Origin: Planctomycetales bacterium
GTDB taxonomy: Bacteria; Planctomycetota; Phycisphaerae; SM23-33
NCBI GenBank assembly: GCA_030631125.1
Contig: DAOVLS010000149.1
Coordinates: 1-6,237, forward strand
Length of the DNA: 6,237 nucleotides
Direction: 5' to 3'
Below the pieces are notes generated by a model, which worked only from the letters and a program-made list of their open reading frames with translations, did no database searches and was not told the DNA's origin. The translations under genes and the position numbers were made by a program. Of the stretch, positions 5,279 to 6,237 are shown in pieces; positions within the stretch are counted from its first letter, which is position 1; each line of letters begins with the position of its first letter.

Positions 5279-5286
5279 AAGGAAAA
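5277..5286 (+). promoter_or_regulatory. ribosome binding site of the beta-helix gene
   Basis: An A-rich AAAAGGAAAA lies before the ATG at 5294. AGGA ends 11 bases from the start, which is slightly long spacing, but no better start with a signal peptide exists. Confidence 0.5.
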
Positions 5287-5293
5287 TCAAGAA

Positions 5294-6237
5294 ATGCGCA
5301 AGAATTTATTTGTGTCCACCTTTGTAACAGTTCTGGGATTGACTATGGGTTTATCGGCGGAAGCAGCCGGTGCGCACAATGCCGGCGTAATACCAAAGAT
5401 AAACCTGATCAAGAACCACTCTTCCACCGGAGGCGCGCCCCAGTACAAGGAAAACGACAAGGATTTAATCTACAAGGCCAAACAGGGAGACAAACTTGAT
5501 TTTTCAGTAATCGGCAGCGGGGCTGAAGCATCAGGTTACAGATGGAAGGTGATGAAAGGCAGCAAGGTATTAACCACCTTCACGAAGGGAAGCGCCTTCA
5601 CCTGGACCGTCCCATCTGAGAAATCCACGTGGGAGATATATGTCGCCGCAGCCAATCCCAAAGGGAGAGATTATCTAAGTTGGTCCGTTACCACGTCCGA
5701 CCTCAAGACTGTAAAGCCAGGCGAATCCATCCAGAAGGCCATAGATTCCCTGCCGCCCGAAGGCGGGATAGTAGAACTTGCCGCCGGGACCTGGACAATA
5801 GACTCTACCTTGAATATTGCCGTGTCCAATGTAACCCTGCGCGGCGCAGGCAAGGATAAAACAGTAATAAAAGGGGCCAAAAGTATGCTTCTTCTGCTGG
5901 TTCGCGGGCCTGAGGCAACTTTTCCCAAGCCCTGGGGGCAGCGCACTTATCCCAAGCCGCCCGACCCCATGTTTATCGAGGAAGTTACGGTAAAAGACCT
6001 CGCTCTTACAGGGGTGAAGGTGGGCAAACGACCTGCCGGATATAAAAGCCATACCGGTATTTCCGTGCATGAAGGTTGGAAAGTGAATGTAAGCGATGTT
6101 CGCGTGGAAAGAACGGGCGGTTCCGGCATACGTGTTAATTATTCATACAATATAAACGTAACAGACAACATCTGCCGTGATTCGTTCAGCGGCATCTTCT
6201 TCTTTCGGTCTCACAAGTGCACTGTTGCAAACAATAC
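5294..6237 (+). CDS. secreted right-handed beta-helix (pectin-lyase-fold) protein, 3' end outside the window
   Basis: The frame is open from ATG 5294 to the last base, giving 314 complete codons and no stop. Residues 1-24 are a Sec signal peptide (MRKNLF, hydrophobic core, cleavage after SAEA). Residues about 33-135 look like a beta-sandwich of Ig/PKD type (GDKLDFSVIGSGAEASGYRW, then FTWTVPSEKSTWEIYVAA). From about 140 a parallel beta-helix begins with the usual cap, VKPGESIQKAIDSLPPEGG, then IVELAAGTWTI and NVTLRGAGKDKTVIKG (179-194). Later coils read IEEVTVKDLALTG (228-240), GISVHEGWKVNVSDVRVER and GSGIRVNYSYNINVTDN (about 255-292). This fold is typical of polysaccharide lyases, hydrolases and epimerases acting on pectin, alginate or similar glycans, and also of non-enzymatic surface proteins. 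Catalytic residues would lie in coils not all present here, so no reaction is assigned. Confidence 0.88.
   Translation, partial: MRKNLFVSTFVTVLGLTMGLSAEAAGAHNAGVIPKINLIKNHSSTGGAPQYKENDKDLIYKAKQGDKLDFSVIGSGAEASGYRWKVMKGSKVLTTFTKGSAFTWTVPSEKSTWEIYVAAANPKGRDYLSWSVTTSDLKTVKPGESIQKAIDSLPPEGGIVELAAGTWTIDSTLNIAVSNVTLRGAGKDKTVIKGAKSMLLLLVRGPEATFPKPWGQRTYPKPPDPMFIEEVTVKDLALTGVKVGKRPAGYKSHTGISVHEGWKVNVSDVRVERTGGSGIRVNYSYNINVTDNICRDSFSGIFFFRSHKCTVANN

Overview
The window is moderately GC-rich bacterial DNA. It carries five genes or gene fragments, all on the + strand, plus a possible 23-codon tail of a further gene at the left edge. The strongest clue to the organism is a protein with a Sec signal, a surface-protein N-terminus and a C-terminal VPEP plus hydrophobic plus RRKRR tail (PEP-CTERM). 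It sits beside a secreted beta-helix protein, a lipoprotein with terpene-cyclase-like QW repeats, a lone MoxR ATPase and an AraC-type regulator. This mix, together with repeat-rich spacers, fits a carbohydrate-degrading member of the PVC group, perhaps Planctomycetota (Phycisphaerae-like). That assignment is inference; no rRNA or other phylogenetic marker is present.

Layout: 1-72 is a possible C-terminal tail of an upstream gene. 145-1284 is a lipoprotein with a predicted alpha/alpha-toroid fold. 1329-2363 is a MoxR-family AAA+ ATPase with all nucleotide-handling motifs visible. 2386-3486 is an AraC-family regulator whose linker seems to have absorbed a GC-rich palindromic repeat in frame. 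3487-3800 is a spacer with a very good sigma70-type promoter and a leader of about 250 nt rich in alternative hairpins. 3801-4895 is the PEP-CTERM protein, starting at GTG. 4896-5293 is a repeat-laden spacer with a 15-bp hairpin, a nested palindromic element, a 17-bp tandem repeat, a palindrome and a 19-codon short ORF. 5294 to the window end is the N-terminal 314 residues of a secreted right-handed beta-helix (pectin-lyase-fold) protein.

How they may work together: three of the five products are exported (lipoprotein, PEP-CTERM protein, beta-helix protein). The regulator is a plausible controller of this surface or polysaccharide-related set, but nothing in the sequence proves it. The octamer GGTATAAT occurs just upstream of MoxR, of AraC and in the leader of the PEP-CTERM gene. 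This suggests that each of these genes has its own promoter rather than one operon, and the AraC message is likely leaderless.

I see no clear new multi-gene system (no defence island, CRISPR array, transposase, phage genes or RNA genes). The least ordinary items are the repeat domesticated into the AraC linker, the shared -10 motif with a probable leaderless regulator, and the structured leader of the PEP-CTERM gene.
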